64,000 nucleotides of DNA, taken from positions 414,081 through 478,080 of the forward strand of contig JANPWX010000639.1 in assembly GCA_024734555.1 (NCBI GenBank). The letters run 5' to 3'. How positions within the stretch are numbered: position 1 is the first letter of the stretch; every line of letters starts with the position of its first letter. The position numbers were made by a program, and so were the translations under genes. Shown here in pieces: positions 1-14,400 of the stretch. Under the pieces are notes generated by a model. The model ran no database searches. It had not been told where the DNA came from and was given only the letters and a program-made list of their open reading frames with translations. Source of the DNA: Trochalopteron elliotii (lineage: Eukaryota; Chordata; Aves; Passeriformes; Leiothrichidae).

Positions 1-1094
1 GCATCCTGCTGGAGAACTGCAAGGAAATAAATGGTACCTTTTAAACTGGCATGTCTCCAAAGGGCAATAACTGAGCTTTACTCTTTCAGTTATTCACATT
101 AAAAAAAAATTATCAGAAATGTTTATTCAACAGTGAATAAAATGCTCAAATCAGATAGGCTTTATCTGATAGTAAGGTAATGACTGACTACCAAATCACA
201 TGGCAGCAAAACATTTTTCGTGGATGTGGTAATGTGTCCTCACCTGAAAACCTCCAATCAAACAACAGTGGGGTGGGGGGACCACAGATAAGAACAGCAA
301 AGTCACGTAACACAGAGCAAGTCTCTCTGGTGAAAAAGAAACCCCAGCTTTTGGGCAACCACCTACAAACAGAGTTGTGCCTCAGCTATGCCAAGGGGTC
401 CTGTGGCCTTTCAATGAATTGTGCCCCCATTGCATTAACCTGCACAGCTGGGTATGAGTGGGTATTTCTGTATTTTATTTCTTTGACTCCTATTGCAGGC
501 AATGACAGCTTCTGCAACACTTCTACTATTTACATAAAATTAATTTTAAAAAGGGGTTTTTTTGTTGTCTTATATAACAAGTATTGTGCAATTTATCAAG
601 TTTTAGTTCAGCTCACAGAAAAAGGAAAAACTCCAACTCTACATTCTCAGGAGACATTCTTTAAAAGTTGTGAGACAATTACATGGCAGTAAAGTTTACA
701 AGAAGCAATTTACTTTCTCTAAATTCAATATACACTAAGTTGCTGGCAATTTTCAATCCTATTGTATCACAGCTGCTTTAATGCTCTGTGGAAGAAGCAA
801 TTTCATTGCTAACCATTAATCTTCAAACATTTTTAGAAGCTCATAAGAGTAAGCCTGGAAAGTCACAGTATCAGAAAGCACAGGGATGAAACAGACCCCA
901 AAAGTTCATCTAAGCAGGATCAGCAATGCCTAAACCACTTCTGACAGATGTGTGTTTAACTTCTTCTTTGGAAACTGAGGTGGTGAAGGGACAAACACAC
1001 AGCAAATCACTAACAGAGACCAAAAACTTCAAACTGAGAAATATTCCAAAACACAGCTTCCTCACATGGATAAACCTCCCTGTTAATCTCACTT
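1..1094. other. Unique non-coding sequence
   Basis: This stretch is AT-rich with no recognised gene or repeat. It contains a 170-codon ATG-initiated open frame on + (180-692), the longest in the window. The translation shows no recognisable domain, signal peptide or repeat pattern. It sits in sequence with ordinary stop density in the other frames, so I treat it as a chance frame. An oligo-A run of nine lies near 102. Confidence 0.6.
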
Positions 1095-1277
1095 AAAGGG
1101 TTACCAAGAACTGGAACAGGCTACCCAGGTTAGTGGTGGAATCAGTCTCTGGTGGTGTTTAAAAGATGTGTGGATGAGGTACTTAGAGACATTCCATAGT
1201 GCTGGACTTGGCAGTGCTGGGAAAACGATTGGACTCTATGATCTTAAAGGTATTTTCCATCTAAATGATTCTATGAT
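1095..1277 (+). mobile_element. CR1 LINE fragment, 3' end
   Basis: The sequence follows the familiar 3' portion of avian CR1 elements. It has a 'ctggaacaggct.ccca' block near 1110, a 'gtggtggaatca' block, 'ggtgtttaaaa', then 'ttggactctatgatctt' and 'ttttcca', and it ends in 'aatgattctatgat' at about 1264-1277. That end corresponds to the short terminal repeat unit typical of CR1. CR1 is the dominant LINE of birds and is usually found, as here, as a 5'-truncated 3' fragment. No part of the reverse-transcriptase frame is present. Divergence from the consensus I remember looks moderate, suggesting an old inactive copy. The 5' boundary is approximate. A 151-codon open frame starting at 1168 runs through this repeat and is therefore not evidence of a gene. 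Confidence 0.85.
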
Positions 1278-2290
1278 GAAGTTAATCCCTGATATTCTTT
1301 TTGAAGACAAGCCAAATATATCTGCAGCTGTCACTCGCCTGAAGCAATGGTATATCGAGATAAAACATCTGTATTCAGCACCACATGTTGGCAACAGCTT
1401 GGTCACACAGGATCCACGTGGAGGGAGAAGGTTGCTCCTTAACAATGGTTTCAATGGGAATATTTTATTACTGGGTGAACAAATGCCAACTCAACAGCTA
1501 GATAAAGGTTCCCTTATCCAGTGCATTTACACTGCTGATTTAGCCCCACCATACCTGTGCTGGGCTGTCTCCACACCCTTGGAAGATACGAAGGGGCTCT
1601 TCAGGAAGTCCACTCTGCCCTAACTGCTGGACACTTTGTATTATGCTCCCTGAGGAAGGGCAGGGAAGGACTGGGTATATACTCTGGACACAGAGACAGC
1701 AAGAGCCCTACAGCCTGCAAGGCAGGTCCCCAAAATTACATTCTGCTTCAGGACAACTCTTGAGAAAGCCATCATAACAACCCAGAGTCCTGTCATGTGG
1801 ATCCAATTTTCCAATTGTCAGATTCTTTCCACCCAATTAATAATAAACCTCAATGTTACTGCCATCATCTTCACTATCAGCCTTGCAATTCAGCTCAGGC
1901 TCACCAAGGTGAAGCCAATGAAGAGCAATTCTATTTTTTTTTTTCAAACAATCAATCCAAAGAGAAGTTGGATACCATTACAGTTACATATTGCACAAAT
2001 ATCTGTTCCACTGCAAAATGCAATTCTTATTACATAAATGTATTAGCAGTATTGCATTTACATAGCAGCAAAGAAAATTAAGAATCACCTTAGCAAGGAA
2101 AATAATCAGTTTGCTCTATCAAACAAGTAACTTTAAAACAAATTGCAGCAGCCTACAGATGCCTTTTAGTCAATCAAGAATTGCTCATCCAAACACAAAT
2201 AACTGACATTTGAGTCAGAAATTTCACTGATATGAACATTTTAATGAACATTTTGACACTGAGATTTACAGAGGCTGTAATTTTAATAAG

Positions 2291-2316
2291 AAAAAAAAAA
2301 AAGAAAGAAAGAAGAA
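2291..2316. repeat. A-rich / (GAAA)n low-complexity tract
   Basis: A run of twelve A is followed by three GAAA-like units. It is simple sequence with no recognisable retroposon body immediately upstream. Confidence 0.85.
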
Positions 2317-4500
2317 CACTTGGGATTTGAGAAAGAAATTCCCAGTAATTAACTTATCCTTTGCTTAAGAAAAAGATTTATTTTTGGAAGTACATTGTGT
2401 TCTCATCCCCAACTGGTTCCACGCACTGCTCCAAATGCTAAGTATCTATAGAACAGCTCCAGCTTTGAACTATGCTAATGACCAGACATCAAGAATTTTT
2501 TCTGGGCAAGAAAACAATTCCACTCTTGGACTGAGTTATCTGAAGGAGACATTTCTGTATTTGCTATCTGGAACAGTTCAATGTAGAAGTAGAAGACTTC
2601 AAATTAAAATAATTTTGGCAAAACCTGCATGGCTTTTGGAGGGCTTCACTTCAAGCACACTTCCACATTCAAGCCGGACTTAGATCCCAAACATTTGCAG
2701 CAGACTGAAGAATTCCGGTTCTCTGATGCACTGAGGATTAACCTGCTACGTTGTATGCTCATCTGACCAAGTATACCATAAAAAGAAAACACACTTGCAA
2801 AGTGACTCAAAAAAAGCTGAGTACAATTTAAATCAAGAATTACAGTACACAAAGCTCACTTGCCTGTTACACATAGTAACAGTAACACAGACAGCATGAT
2901 GTCTGTAAAAGATATGCTAAGATTCTCACCAGCACAGAAGAAAATCCAATGTCCTCAAAGGTTAAAATTCTAATTATTCTAATTCTAATTAGCGCACACC
3001 ACATCTCTAAAAAAAGAAGTGGTACTTTCTGGATTCTCTATGCTAACACCATCAGGTTTCAATACCTCGAAGACTGTTTCATGGGTAGTTTCCCATGCAA
3101 TAGTGTTTCCTTATTGCATGGGGATTATTGTAACACTTCTAGCATAAACTCAGAGGGGGGAAAAATGCTTTCCACAAGGCTTGGTTCTATTCCAAAGCAG
3201 AGAGAAAGAAAAACACCCATTGGCCTACTTGAATATCGAAATAGGTCTGTAGCAACTGGAGCCAACATGACCTGGACTTTGTCAGTGCTGAACACAAGCA
3301 TGCAAGTTCCAGTGGGCTTACTGTTCCTCTTGCACCTAGGGGTAGCTTTTGGCCTGCTCACTTAAACCCTCCACCACACAGCTTGGCAATGGATTCCAGG
3401 CACTGAAACTTCAATGGCATTTTTGACACAGGGGTTTAATTTGGTTTGGCTTGGTCTGAGTTTTAGACACTCGCGTGATGTGAGGTTTGACAACAGGCCA
3501 CTGCTCAGCACTGAGCTGTATCTCCCAGCCACTATCACTCCTGGTACTGACAACACAGCTGAGAATCAAGACTGATGATTACTGCCTGTGAGAAGAGGTT
3601 TTTTCAATTCAGCAGGTAAGCAGAATATTCACGTGTCTGATCCACAAGGAAACGAGACACAATTTCTCCCAATCAAGTTCTAGCGCAAACTGCGTACCCA
3701 CAACATTATACATGCTGACAAGGTATGGGCTGAAATTAACACTATTTTTTGTTTCACAGCCAGAGTATAGGAGTGACATGCCAAATGGGAGGATGGAATC
3801 AGCAATTAGTGTCACTTGGCTTCACTGTTCAATATATGCATACATGAAGAGGCATGACAGCAGATCCAGACGGATAACACGAGGAAACAGTCGGTACATG
3901 GTGGGATCAGTATGTTGTGCAATTTAAACAAACAGTGTCTAATATCAAGCAGGATGAGTCATGAGCATGCAGATGATCCCCAAGGTTTCTTAGTGCGCAG
4001 ATGCAGATCTCTGTGCCTCTTTCACAAGTGTCCAAAAATTATCTTTAAATGCAATATTCTTCCACTTTTTGTGTCATGTCGAATAAATCAAATAGTGGTA
4101 TACTCCTTCTTGGACATGGTATTAGGCAGCTTATTATGACATTTGACTTTACACAGGGTTTTCAGAAACAGAGCAGATCTTGCATTGTGGCATTGTGCCA
4201 GAAAGTACAACCACTTAGTGTTGCAGGGCAGCAGAATTTCCACTGCTCAATGTGTGAAATTACTGGGTAGGCAGAAACACTGGCTAGATAGAAAACAAAC
4301 TCAAATGACAACTAATAACTGCTCCTTCTTACTGATTTAATCCCTACAAAGTACAATTCTGTGGATGGTGATACGCCATTCTCATTAACTCAAACCAGAG
4401 GGAAAACTGTAAACACATACAGTAAGACAGAATGAGGGTCTAAATTCCCAGATTTCAAACCCTTGAACAAACAGTTCAAACTCAATTGCTCAGCCCTGGG

Positions 4501-4526
4501 AAAAAAAAAAAAAAAGAAAAAGAAAA
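4501..4526. repeat. A-rich low-complexity tract
   Basis: A run of fifteen A is followed by interrupted GAAAA units. It is a simple A-rich tract; no retroposon body was recognised upstream, so it cannot be called a retroposon tail. Confidence 0.85.
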
Positions 4527-5300
4527 GGCAGAAATACCTCCAATTTCAAAGTCTAATTAGAGGCTTCTCTAAGGTATCCAATACTTACTTCAAGCTATAC
4601 ATCTCTGAAGGTTTTCAGAGAAACTAGCCCATCATTTCTTGAATAAGCTTGTGTTCTAGTTTGGCTTTCCGTAAAAGAGAAAGAATTGTACACACACACG
4701 TGAGGGTGTACATGGATTTACTCTTCATGTACAACTGTCCTGTTTTGTATATCTGAGTATCATGCAAGAGATCAAAAAGAGAAAATCACATAAGTGATGA
4801 CGAATAGACGTTTAAATACCCAAATTCGTTGCTTTGCTTAACCATCTATAATGTCCTCCAGAGCCACGTTGCCTCAGTGTTTCACAGCCTATATTCCAAG
4901 ACCACGTGGAGAAACTACTTCTTTTCAGCTGAGTTGTTTACATGTGCAATATTTCACCATCCACAGAAAGACAAATATTAACATTGGCTGCCCTAGTAGA
5001 AAATCATCTTCTGATTTTTAGCAGCAGAGATTTTAAAGGCTTTGTAAAAACTTAAGATAGTTATGCAAACTGATAGATTGTGCCTGGATTCATCTAGGAC
5101 TGAAGTGTTTGTAGCTGCTTGAAAGAGCTGGAGAAACACTATAGGTTTCTTCAAGGCATGAACTCTTCTACATGTTCCATAGCTTTCCAAGCACTACAAC
5201 AGAATCTCTTGGACTTACACAGACTGACACTATTTCATTTGGTCAGCTATGATATACACAAAAGAATTAACCTCAATCTGTGATAAATGAGTATTAATCA

Positions 5301-5420
5301 TCCTTGGACTACTCCACAGATGTACTCTCCCCTGAAAACAGCTCATACAAAATCATGGAATGATTCTATCCTCCTTGGAATACTTCACAGATGCATTCCA
5401 CTAAACACAGTTCATACAAA
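5301..5420 (+). repeat. Diverged two-copy direct repeat, period 71 bp
   Basis: A block starting 'tccttggactactccaca' at 5301 recurs as 'tccttggaatacttcaca' at 5372. Both copies continue through 'gatg', a variable middle, and a shared end resembling 'acag.tcatacaaa' (ends about 5351 and 5420). The copies are about 50 bp each, separated by about 21 bp. They are similar but clearly diverged, with several substitutions and a small length difference, so this is an old local duplication. No function is suggested. Confidence 0.7.
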
Positions 5421-8400
5421 CGTCTGTTCTAGCTATAGCACACCAGGACTTCTTCTGAGTCCACAAAAAGGCTGGTGGATAACTGGGCTACATTAGGCTA
5501 CAAGTTCAAAACTGTAAATGATGATCAAGACTCAATCCAAAGATTTGATCTGCAATCTAGACAGCATAGAAAACATACAGTAAGATTGGGAGAGAGAGAG
5601 GAAATAGACAAACTAGGATACATGCATAAATTACACAGGCATAAATTATATATATAAATGCATCTAATATCTCATAACTGCCTAAAAGACCCTACTCTCC
5701 TGGAACCTACATATGATGCTGCAATTCTTTCTGAGAACATGAATTCCCAAGCTCAGGGACCAGGCTCTGGAGAGCAGTATCTACCTCTGTCACTGCTCCT
5801 ACTCCCCTAGACAGCACAAACACAGCACGCTCTGCAATCCCAAAACTTCACCATAATTTTACCTTCCTAACTCTGGAATTCAGAAAACTCAAGGGTTTTC
5901 TCAAGGGTTGCTCTGCTACAATTAACAGAATCCTTGGGTTATGTTCTGTCTAATGCCCAAAAAGTTTCACTATCTTCCCTGGATAGGGAAACAGAAAGCA
6001 AGTTGTGGTCTTATGGCTTTTATCACTTATTGCCCAGTTTCTTTGTGTCTTTTAACACTAAAAAGCCAGTAACAAGTGTCCAAGGACACTGAAACCTGGC
6101 CATTCTCTCTTTTTGATCTAGGATGAACAAATAATCAAGTGATAAAAGAGGGAAAATTTAGATTAGGTTTTACCTCTTGCCCTGGTCTGCCCACAAACAG
6201 GCTGTGGTTTACACATGGGTATTCCCTGCCCTGTTCAAACAGAGCAATGTGAACAATTTGCTGTAACTAGCTGGTATTTGTAATTCAAGCTGTATATACA
6301 GGTCATCTGGAATGTTATGCTTCTCTTCCCTGATGAATTAACTCCTAGAGGTTGGCTTCTGGTGGGAATACGCATGGTTCTGCATTCGTCATCCGTGCTA
6401 AACACTCAAAGCTTTCCTAAACATTCCTGCCAGTAAACACTCACTGGAGAGCTGGAACACAAAGAAAGAATTTGTTGAAAATTTCTAATGAGACTTTGAA
6501 CCAAGGAAAGTCATTTGCTTTATGTTTATGATTAGCACACTGAGTTCCTGACCTGGTCAGACCTTAAGGTGGTACCACAGAGTAGATGTTAACTTGCAAC
6601 AAATAATAAATCAAACTGGTCTAGTTTGACTCACCCAAACATCACAAAAAAAAAAAAGTCTGGTACTGAGGCTCTTCCCTGGGCAGTAAGCCAAGAAATC
6701 CAGTGCTGTGTCACTTTTATCCACATTCCCCCTGCATCATCAGTCTGGCTACAATCTTAGTGAAGGCTCTTCCCAAGAAATCTACATGAAATCTCAGTAC
6801 AGAAACATCAGCTGATCAGAACACGTGCCCTCACTCAAGCCACTGCATTCCCTACTCTGTAGCTGTCTGCTTTTCAACTAAATGGATTCCCTCTGGCAAA
6901 CAGGGAGAGACACAGGTGAGGTTAATAGTGGGACTCATCTCATTTGTCTTCAGCCATTTAAAGATGTCTGGGTTAAACCAGCTGCCCAGGTTTCAGGAGC
7001 AGGTTTGATCTTTGTATTTTAGAAAGCCAGAAGACTGCTCCCATGTCTTTTCTGTAGCCCTGATCAAGCTTCCCAATAAGACTAGGTCTTGGATACAGAG
7101 ATAGCACTCAGTGCAATGACAAATGTGCCTGATCCATCCAAGAGAACAAGATTGTGAATCTCACAAGCTACAAATTCCCAAAGAACAACCAGCTTCTCAA
7201 CAAGTACAACAGTTTAAAAAAAAAAATTCAATAAAGAACATATTTCAGGGAGGATTAAAAAAAAAAGAAAACCCCAAACCCAACCCAAAATCCAGGGCGG
7301 AAAGAACGGGGTAGTAATAAGCAATAATTTTCTACAAGACAACACTTCCAAAAGAAAAATCATTCATCATATTATTGCAAGCATAAGCGTGCCTTTTATC
7401 CATCATTGCTATAGAGTGATAACACATTCAGGCTGCTTCCCCTTAGAGTCCTAAGAGGAAAACAGAGATTTTTGCCAAGTCGCCTGTTGCTACTTTTTAT
7501 CCTGAGTGTTGCCTTTCATCCTTACAGAATGGGAATTCTGCCACTAATTTCAAAGACTCTCATGATCATAATTGTAACTTAAGCTTTATATTAATGTACA
7601 TGTGTTAAATTTAATTGCTTTGTTTAAAGATAAAAGAAAAAATGGATTTCAAATCTCTCAACTGATTTCACTGCACATGTTCATAGTTCTGTAGTTAAAA
7701 AATTATGCAGCTTTTTCCTCCCCCCACGGGGAAACAGCAGTATAAGAACCACACCTATCTGTGTAATGAAAATAGCTATAAAATGTTTACATTTTCTCCA
7801 TTGTAATGGAAATTTCACACTGTTCTACTGTTAAACTGATTTCTCAAGTCCTTACAATCTAATGTTTTAAAGGTAATTTCATGCAAATCTGTCTGGATAG
7901 GAGGCTAGAAGCTTAACCATCTTTAAAAAACAGGGGAAAAATGCTTTAAGGCCATGGCATTGTAGGTATAAATCAGCGCAGTTCTGTTAGTGGAGTTGCA
8001 TTAATTCACATTTGCATAATTTGTTTCAGAGGCTTAGTCATCCTAAGGCAACATGTGACAATCCAAAATCAATTTTACAGAATAAGATAACACGTCCAGC
8101 TTCACATTTACATAGATTGAAAGTAGGTGAGCGGACCATGCGTGCAAAGGAGCATTCAGCTCACGTAGAGACTTCCCTCAACAGCAATCCTCTCCAGACT
8201 GGGAGAGGCTACACACAAACATTTATTACAACTTCTTAACACAGCTCTGAGCTTGGGGTGGTGTGCAGGAGTAGGTATGCTCCCCACCCTGGCTGATGGC
8301 CAAGGGAGCAAGGATCAATCTGGGAAAATCCACACCCAGGTTGCTCGTGAGAAAAAAAAGGTGATTTTATTTCCTGTAATTAGCAGATATCTGAAGTACA

Positions 8401-11400
8401 GAGGAAAGGAAAGGTTGTCTCTTGGTCTTTTTGCCTGGATTTTTTTTCAATCCTAATTCAGTATTAAAGGATTTGAGAATTTTATCTAAAAAATCTGTGG
8501 TGATCTCAGTGAGTTTACATAGTCTAACAGCTTTTTCTAACCCCCAAGACTAAGACCTAAAGGATGAGTAACAAATATTTTTCTTTTAATCACAACAACA
8601 CATCCATAAGGTAGCTTTTTGTTCGGGTTTGAAGGGGTGGGTGTTTGATTTTAACATGAATTGCTAGCTTTTGCTTTACCCCATTTTTAAACCAGGCCTT
8701 AATTTTTGCGTTCCATTCAAGTCAGAAATAAATTCATGGTGTTTCCATTACTCTTATCTTGAAGCATTCTCCTTAATTCATATTTAATGGATTGATCTAC
8801 TGGACACAAAAGAACTGCTTTGTACTTCAATGGTAGCAGCCATGAACATTAACCTGAGCCCAGGCAGAACATGTGAAGGAAATTTGAAAAGGTTCACAAC
8901 TTCTGCCTAACTGTAAAAGGGTCCCTTACACCTGCTCCTGGTTATGAAAACACCAGGTAGATCTTGTGGGTTTCTTGCTTCTTTCCACTCATGTAGGCTA
9001 TGACACAGTAGAACACTTTATTTGGTGTACACTAAAGTACACTGCTGATGGTACAAGTGGGGATGAAAGAACAGGATAATCTAATGATTCTGGTCATATT
9101 ACTACCTGTGCATTTAAAAAATTGCTAGTTTTTACAGTTTATTATGTATTTACATTATATCTTTATTTTACATTTTATTATGTATTTATTATTTTTAAAA
9201 GGTTCCCTATTGCCAGAGTGAGCCAGAGTACAAATAGGATGAAAACAGCTCAAAATATAATTACACCAGAAAAAGATGAAGTAGTTTCAAGAGAAAAACT
9301 GCACATTTTCCATATACTCTGTTCTGAATTGTTCAAGGGTTATTGAAAATCATCATAATGACCACCAGACCTGTATTTTCACATTACTTTAGGCACATAT
9401 CAAGATAGAGCAGGTTTAAGCAACTGGAAATCAGTGTATTATAAGCTCACATCAAAACTACCCTAAATCAATGCTCCTGTAAATGGTTACTTTGATGTTC
9501 AAGAACCAAATGTAGCCTGAGCTGATTCTGGCCATGTCACTTCACATGGCTCCTTTGGTTACTGGAAATCATACATATTATCTACCTGTGGATTGCTTAG
9601 ACTCAGGTGAACCTATATCTCTTTTTTCTCAGACTCTGCTGATCTTCTAAGAAAATTTTACCATATACAAGTAATGGAAATAAGATCCTGCTGTCTGAAC
9701 CAGCAATTATCAATTGTCCTAAAAGCTGAAGTTTCAAAATATTACCAAAAAACAACTGTTCTTCTGCTAGTACAAGGTGGCCAGCATATCACCTGGTGCA
9801 ACACAAGACCTTATTTATATGGGTGCAAAGCACTTCAGAGTGACAGAAGTACCCCCACCGGCACTGACCTGTCTGTAATAACCACAAACTGGCAACTGAA
9901 ACTACTTATCTTTTGCCTCCTCTTTGAACCAAGCTCTATTTATGGGCTCTTCACTGGTATTTAAAAGAAGACTTGCAGCCAAAAGCCTCTTATTTCTTTT
10001 TAATTCAGAGGAAATCTTGGAACAAATCACTATTCTGTTGGACAGGCACTTTCTTTGAAAGAGGGGGAGATCACCATAATTTCCTGGCCACTCCACTGCC
10101 CTGTGTACAGCCTGCCTTTCAAAGTCACAAAGCCAGAAGTAATACTAATGGTCTCCAAGTTTCCACAGTTAACTTTACCCAGATCTTGCACCTTTTCTGG
10201 ATGCCACTGACTCCAGGTCAGCTGAGGGGAATCTCATGCTGAGAGTCTCATGCAGGACACCCTCCTGGACAGCATGTCCCTAGTAGGAGGAGAACATTCA
10301 GTGCTGTGCTGTCGTCTGGGCAGAGGACGCTTCCCCAAGGATCATCCCTACTGTTTCCTGACCTGACACCAGGCACAATCTAAAGGCAAAGAAAACACAG
10401 AAAATCAGGCTATTCCTACATGCTGTGTGGGTGCCCTGGAAGGGCTGAAGGAGGTGCAGACAAATCAGGTACATCTCATGATTAGGACTGACTTGGCATC
10501 TCTCTTTACAGGGAGAACGATGGAAGAAAGTTATTAATACAACATACTCTGAAGGCATTATAACCTTCTGCACTGGAGAATTCTTTTCCTGTAAAACAGA
10601 AAAGGACTTTAAGGCTGCTGTTATCAGAAGCAACAAGAACAGAAACCACTGGGAGTCTATTTTCATTTCACAGCAGATGCAGGAGTGCTTTTATGTTGTG
10701 GTGACTCTAAGTGAAATCTCCTGTACTGATCACAGGCCTCCACTCTTAATAAAGTCACAGCACTTTCCCCCTAAACCTACACGGCCTCAAAACAAAAAGG
10801 GCATTAGTATAGTATGACTGAAAAGCAGAGAAGTCAGAAGTCATTAATCTAAGTGGTTGTACCTAAATCTTTGTTTATAGATTTCCTTCCTGGTTCTTCA
10901 GCATGAGAGTTTTGTTGGGAGAGTTAGTTTCTATATTCCAATTTGTAGTACCTACTTAAATACAAAGGGATCTTATTGTACTTACAGAGTCTGACTCACA
11001 TCTCCCTACACAAGTAATTTTTCTTGATGTTTCCTGAAGGCCATAAACCTCATTGCCCAAATAGCCATCATCATTTTGGTAACAAAATTACTACAAGAGT
11101 TAAAATTATCACAGTGAGGGAAGACTCAAAAAATGATGGACCCAGACAGATAGGATAATTCTTAGAGCCAGCCCTGCTACCAGACATTAATAATTTCATG
11201 GTGATCCCTTTCAATGCAGTCATACAACAGGCAAAAGCTACAGATGCAAGGTTGGACACCACTCAACATTTGAATTCTTTTTGCTCATCAGGCTGCGGGT
11301 AAGGTTCAAGCTCAGTGATGCAGTTCACTTTCCAGTACTTCTCAGGTAGCTGGGCATGCTATAAGACAACCTCCCCTTCCTGCTAAACACCAGCACATTC

Positions 11401-14400
11401 TTAGACAATTCGTCATCCTGAAAAGCAGCTGAAACAAATAAACAGTCTGACTGAGAAGCAGAAAATAGTAAACTGATCATGGGTCAAATAGCAATAGGTG
11501 TTTCCGGATCTCTGCATACTGAAAGTTCTCTATTTACTTCAGGTTTGCCACTGCTCTAGAGGAGAAGCTGAACTCCATCATTCACATGTTCTGTGTTCTC
11601 ATGTTAGCTATTTCATTCCATGTGCCTATGTTTCCACACCTGTAGGATGTGGTGGCAAATCCTCACCATTTTTCCTCATGAATTGTTTAGGTAGGTAACC
11701 TATTGTAGTGACCTATTACCAATAGCTGACCAGCCTCCATTTATGTCCCAAAGAGGGCTTTGGCCAAAACTGGTTTCTCCATGAAAATCTAGAAAGAGGA
11801 CCTTCGATTGCATGGTGGTACTTCCAAGCTGCAGGACCAGCCTGCTACTTTAGGTACATCCTTCCTCACATGGATCACCACTCCAAGGAACATTGGCTTC
11901 TTTCCCTCCCCTGCGTGGGTAGCTAAATGGCACCTGTCAGCCCTACTGAATGATCTTGCCTTAGAGAGAAGCATTTTGCTGCTTGGGAGGACAAGGGGGC
12001 TAACTGCTAAGATCAAAATTACCCACATCTGCTACTGATCTAATCTTTTTCTCCATGATACACAAGAGTTGGGAAGAATCTGAGGATTTTCCCCATGCAC
12101 TGCTCTGAAAAAACCCAGGTTTTGTTACTTAATGTGCCTCTGTGGTCAGGTGTGTTTGGATTAGTTGAGCACAGATGGAAAAAAAAAAAAGCTCTATGAC
12201 ATTCAGCTGCTATCTTCTATCTGATAGCACAGGATATCAGAGCACTGCATCTCATAGCCAGTGGCAGTTATTTGTGAAAGAATGTAAGAACAAGGCAAAC
12301 ATACAGCAACATACACCCCACTTGTTATCCTTCTGGATTTTGGAAATCTGCGGTTTAGAGACTTAACAAACCCAGGGGCTGCATGTAGGCTTTTGGGTTA
12401 AGCAGCTCCTCATGATCTGAGATATCCCAGTCTTTTTTAAGTGAATGACAGAAACATGTAAGCACAAAAATGTTACTAAAACAAATATATTCTCTTCATG
12501 CTACCATGGCTTTGATATAATGGTTGTTTGCTGTGGAAGACAGTGTGAAATAATGCCTATCTGCTCTGTGTCTTAATTAAGATGAAAGCAGGAGGGCGTG
12601 AAGCAGAGGAAGGGATGAGTGATGTCTCTGTTTTCAGATGAGTTAATCTAAGACAAACCAAGCATCTTCAGAATGCAACGGTAAAGAAACAGAAAACAGG
12701 TAAACAAAATAAAATTTTTCAAATTACACTGAAGTTTGTAAGTGAATTAAATATCAGACTTAATTCAGTTCAGACAGGTGGTTCATTGTACATTGTCTCT
12801 GGTTTTAGTTTTCTAAGGCTAAATAATCATTTCTGAGCTCTTGCAAAAATCAAACCAGTGCCAGCACTGCTCCATGTGTCCAATTAAACTTTCTGAGGGC
12901 CCTATTCCTTTTATTCAGATTCCCCTACTGAAAGTTTTGTGCTTCACAGTCCAGACACATCATGGCCACAGGACACCTCATCCTTTTTAGTCTGTACCCC
13001 TGTGGCCTCCCAAGCCTTTATAACTCTATGTTTTGGTTAGTTCTCTGTCTTCTGCATGTCCCAGCCTAGCTTGGCTCCTATCTCAGTCTGCACTCCACAT
13101 CTGCCAGAGCAGCTGCTTTGGCCACTTTCTCAGCCTTACCCATGCCTTGCTCACCTAACACTCCTCATTTGGCACACACAACCTACTTGCCTTAACCCTT
13201 AACTTGGAAAGTCCATACCAAATTAAGTTTATGCTGTCTATTCCATGAAAACCTTTTTGTGCACTTGCCCTGCAATCCCATTGTCACTTTCCTGCTAGCA
13301 CTGATAAGCACAATGACTCCATGCAGCTCGTTCTAGAAAATCCCAAAATCTACCACTTCCTCTTCCTTCAGAGCTTACTCCACAGCCAATGGGAAGGGCA
13401 GATGCCAAGACAGGATCTCAGTTAATAATCTGCTGTCATTTTTGCAAGTGTCTGCATGTACATAATGTTCACATCACCAGCTCAGGAGAATACATTCTCA
13501 TGTCACCATTGATGGATTAATTCCAAACACATCAAAGACCATCTCTATCAGAATAACAACAACTGAGCTGCTCTGGGACAACCGGGAAAGAAAAGCCAAG
13601 AATAAAATATGCAAGAGCTGTATACAAATTATCTTGAGAGGAGCCTGAACAACAGGGACAGTCTTCTAGAGATGATTAGACAGTTTCTTAAAGTTGATTA
13701 TTTTTAGGTACACCCATAAAGCCACTGTTCTGGGAGACATTTGATACAGTTCCCTCTGGTCAGAATGGCTAACAGAAATGCTTAAATTAACTGAAACCAA
13801 ACTCAGTACAGGCCGAGCTGGATCAATATCAGTTTTTACATAGGTGATATACAGTCTCCACAATCAGCAGAATTAAAAAAAAAAAAGAAGATCTTAATAA
13901 TGAAAGGGCATGAACTTGACATTACAAACTTCTGGTTTTACTGTCTCTTCAAATGGCTCAAAAAGAAGAAATTTCACAGAGTCCTGTAGGATTGGAGCAG
14001 CAGGTCACAAAAAATACAGAAAACTTCAAGCTTTGTCCTATAGAAATTTTGGGCTACGGTGGTTCAGATGCTAGAATTGCTCCTATAAGTAAATAATTAG
14101 CAAGGACAAGAATCTACACAATAAAAAAAAAAAATCCCAGACCCCTAAACACCACTACCACCACCAAAATTATGCCTGTTATTTGCAGATTAATCCATGC
14201 AAGGTTTCCCCAAGTTCTCAGTAATTAGGCAAATCTAAATATATATGATGTAGAAATAAATGAGATCACTGGTTAAAAATCTCTAAAGTGGTTTGAAAAG
14301 AACAAATTTATGTGATAGCTAAATGTGATAATAAGTTAGCATAGGAGATGAAATGTAAGGCTGCCCTGGAAGAGGGGACAGATTTTGCATTGAAATCACC

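Larger units (their letters stand above)
1278..5300. other. Unique non-coding sequence with A-rich tracts
   Basis: No gene or interspersed repeat is recognised. Open frames of 60-140 codons occur on both strands (for example 2949-3365 on +) but carry no recognisable domains and overlap each other. Low-complexity A-rich tracts at 2291-2316 and 4501-4526 are listed separately. Confidence 0.6.

Noticed and set aside
180..692. 170-codon ATG-initiated open frame on +
   Set aside because: No recognisable domain or targeting signal, and no splice or promoter context. A few frames of this size are expected by chance in 64 kb read in six frames.
1168..1623. 151-codon open frame on +
   Set aside because: Its first third lies in the non-coding 3' part of a CR1 element, so it is an artefact.
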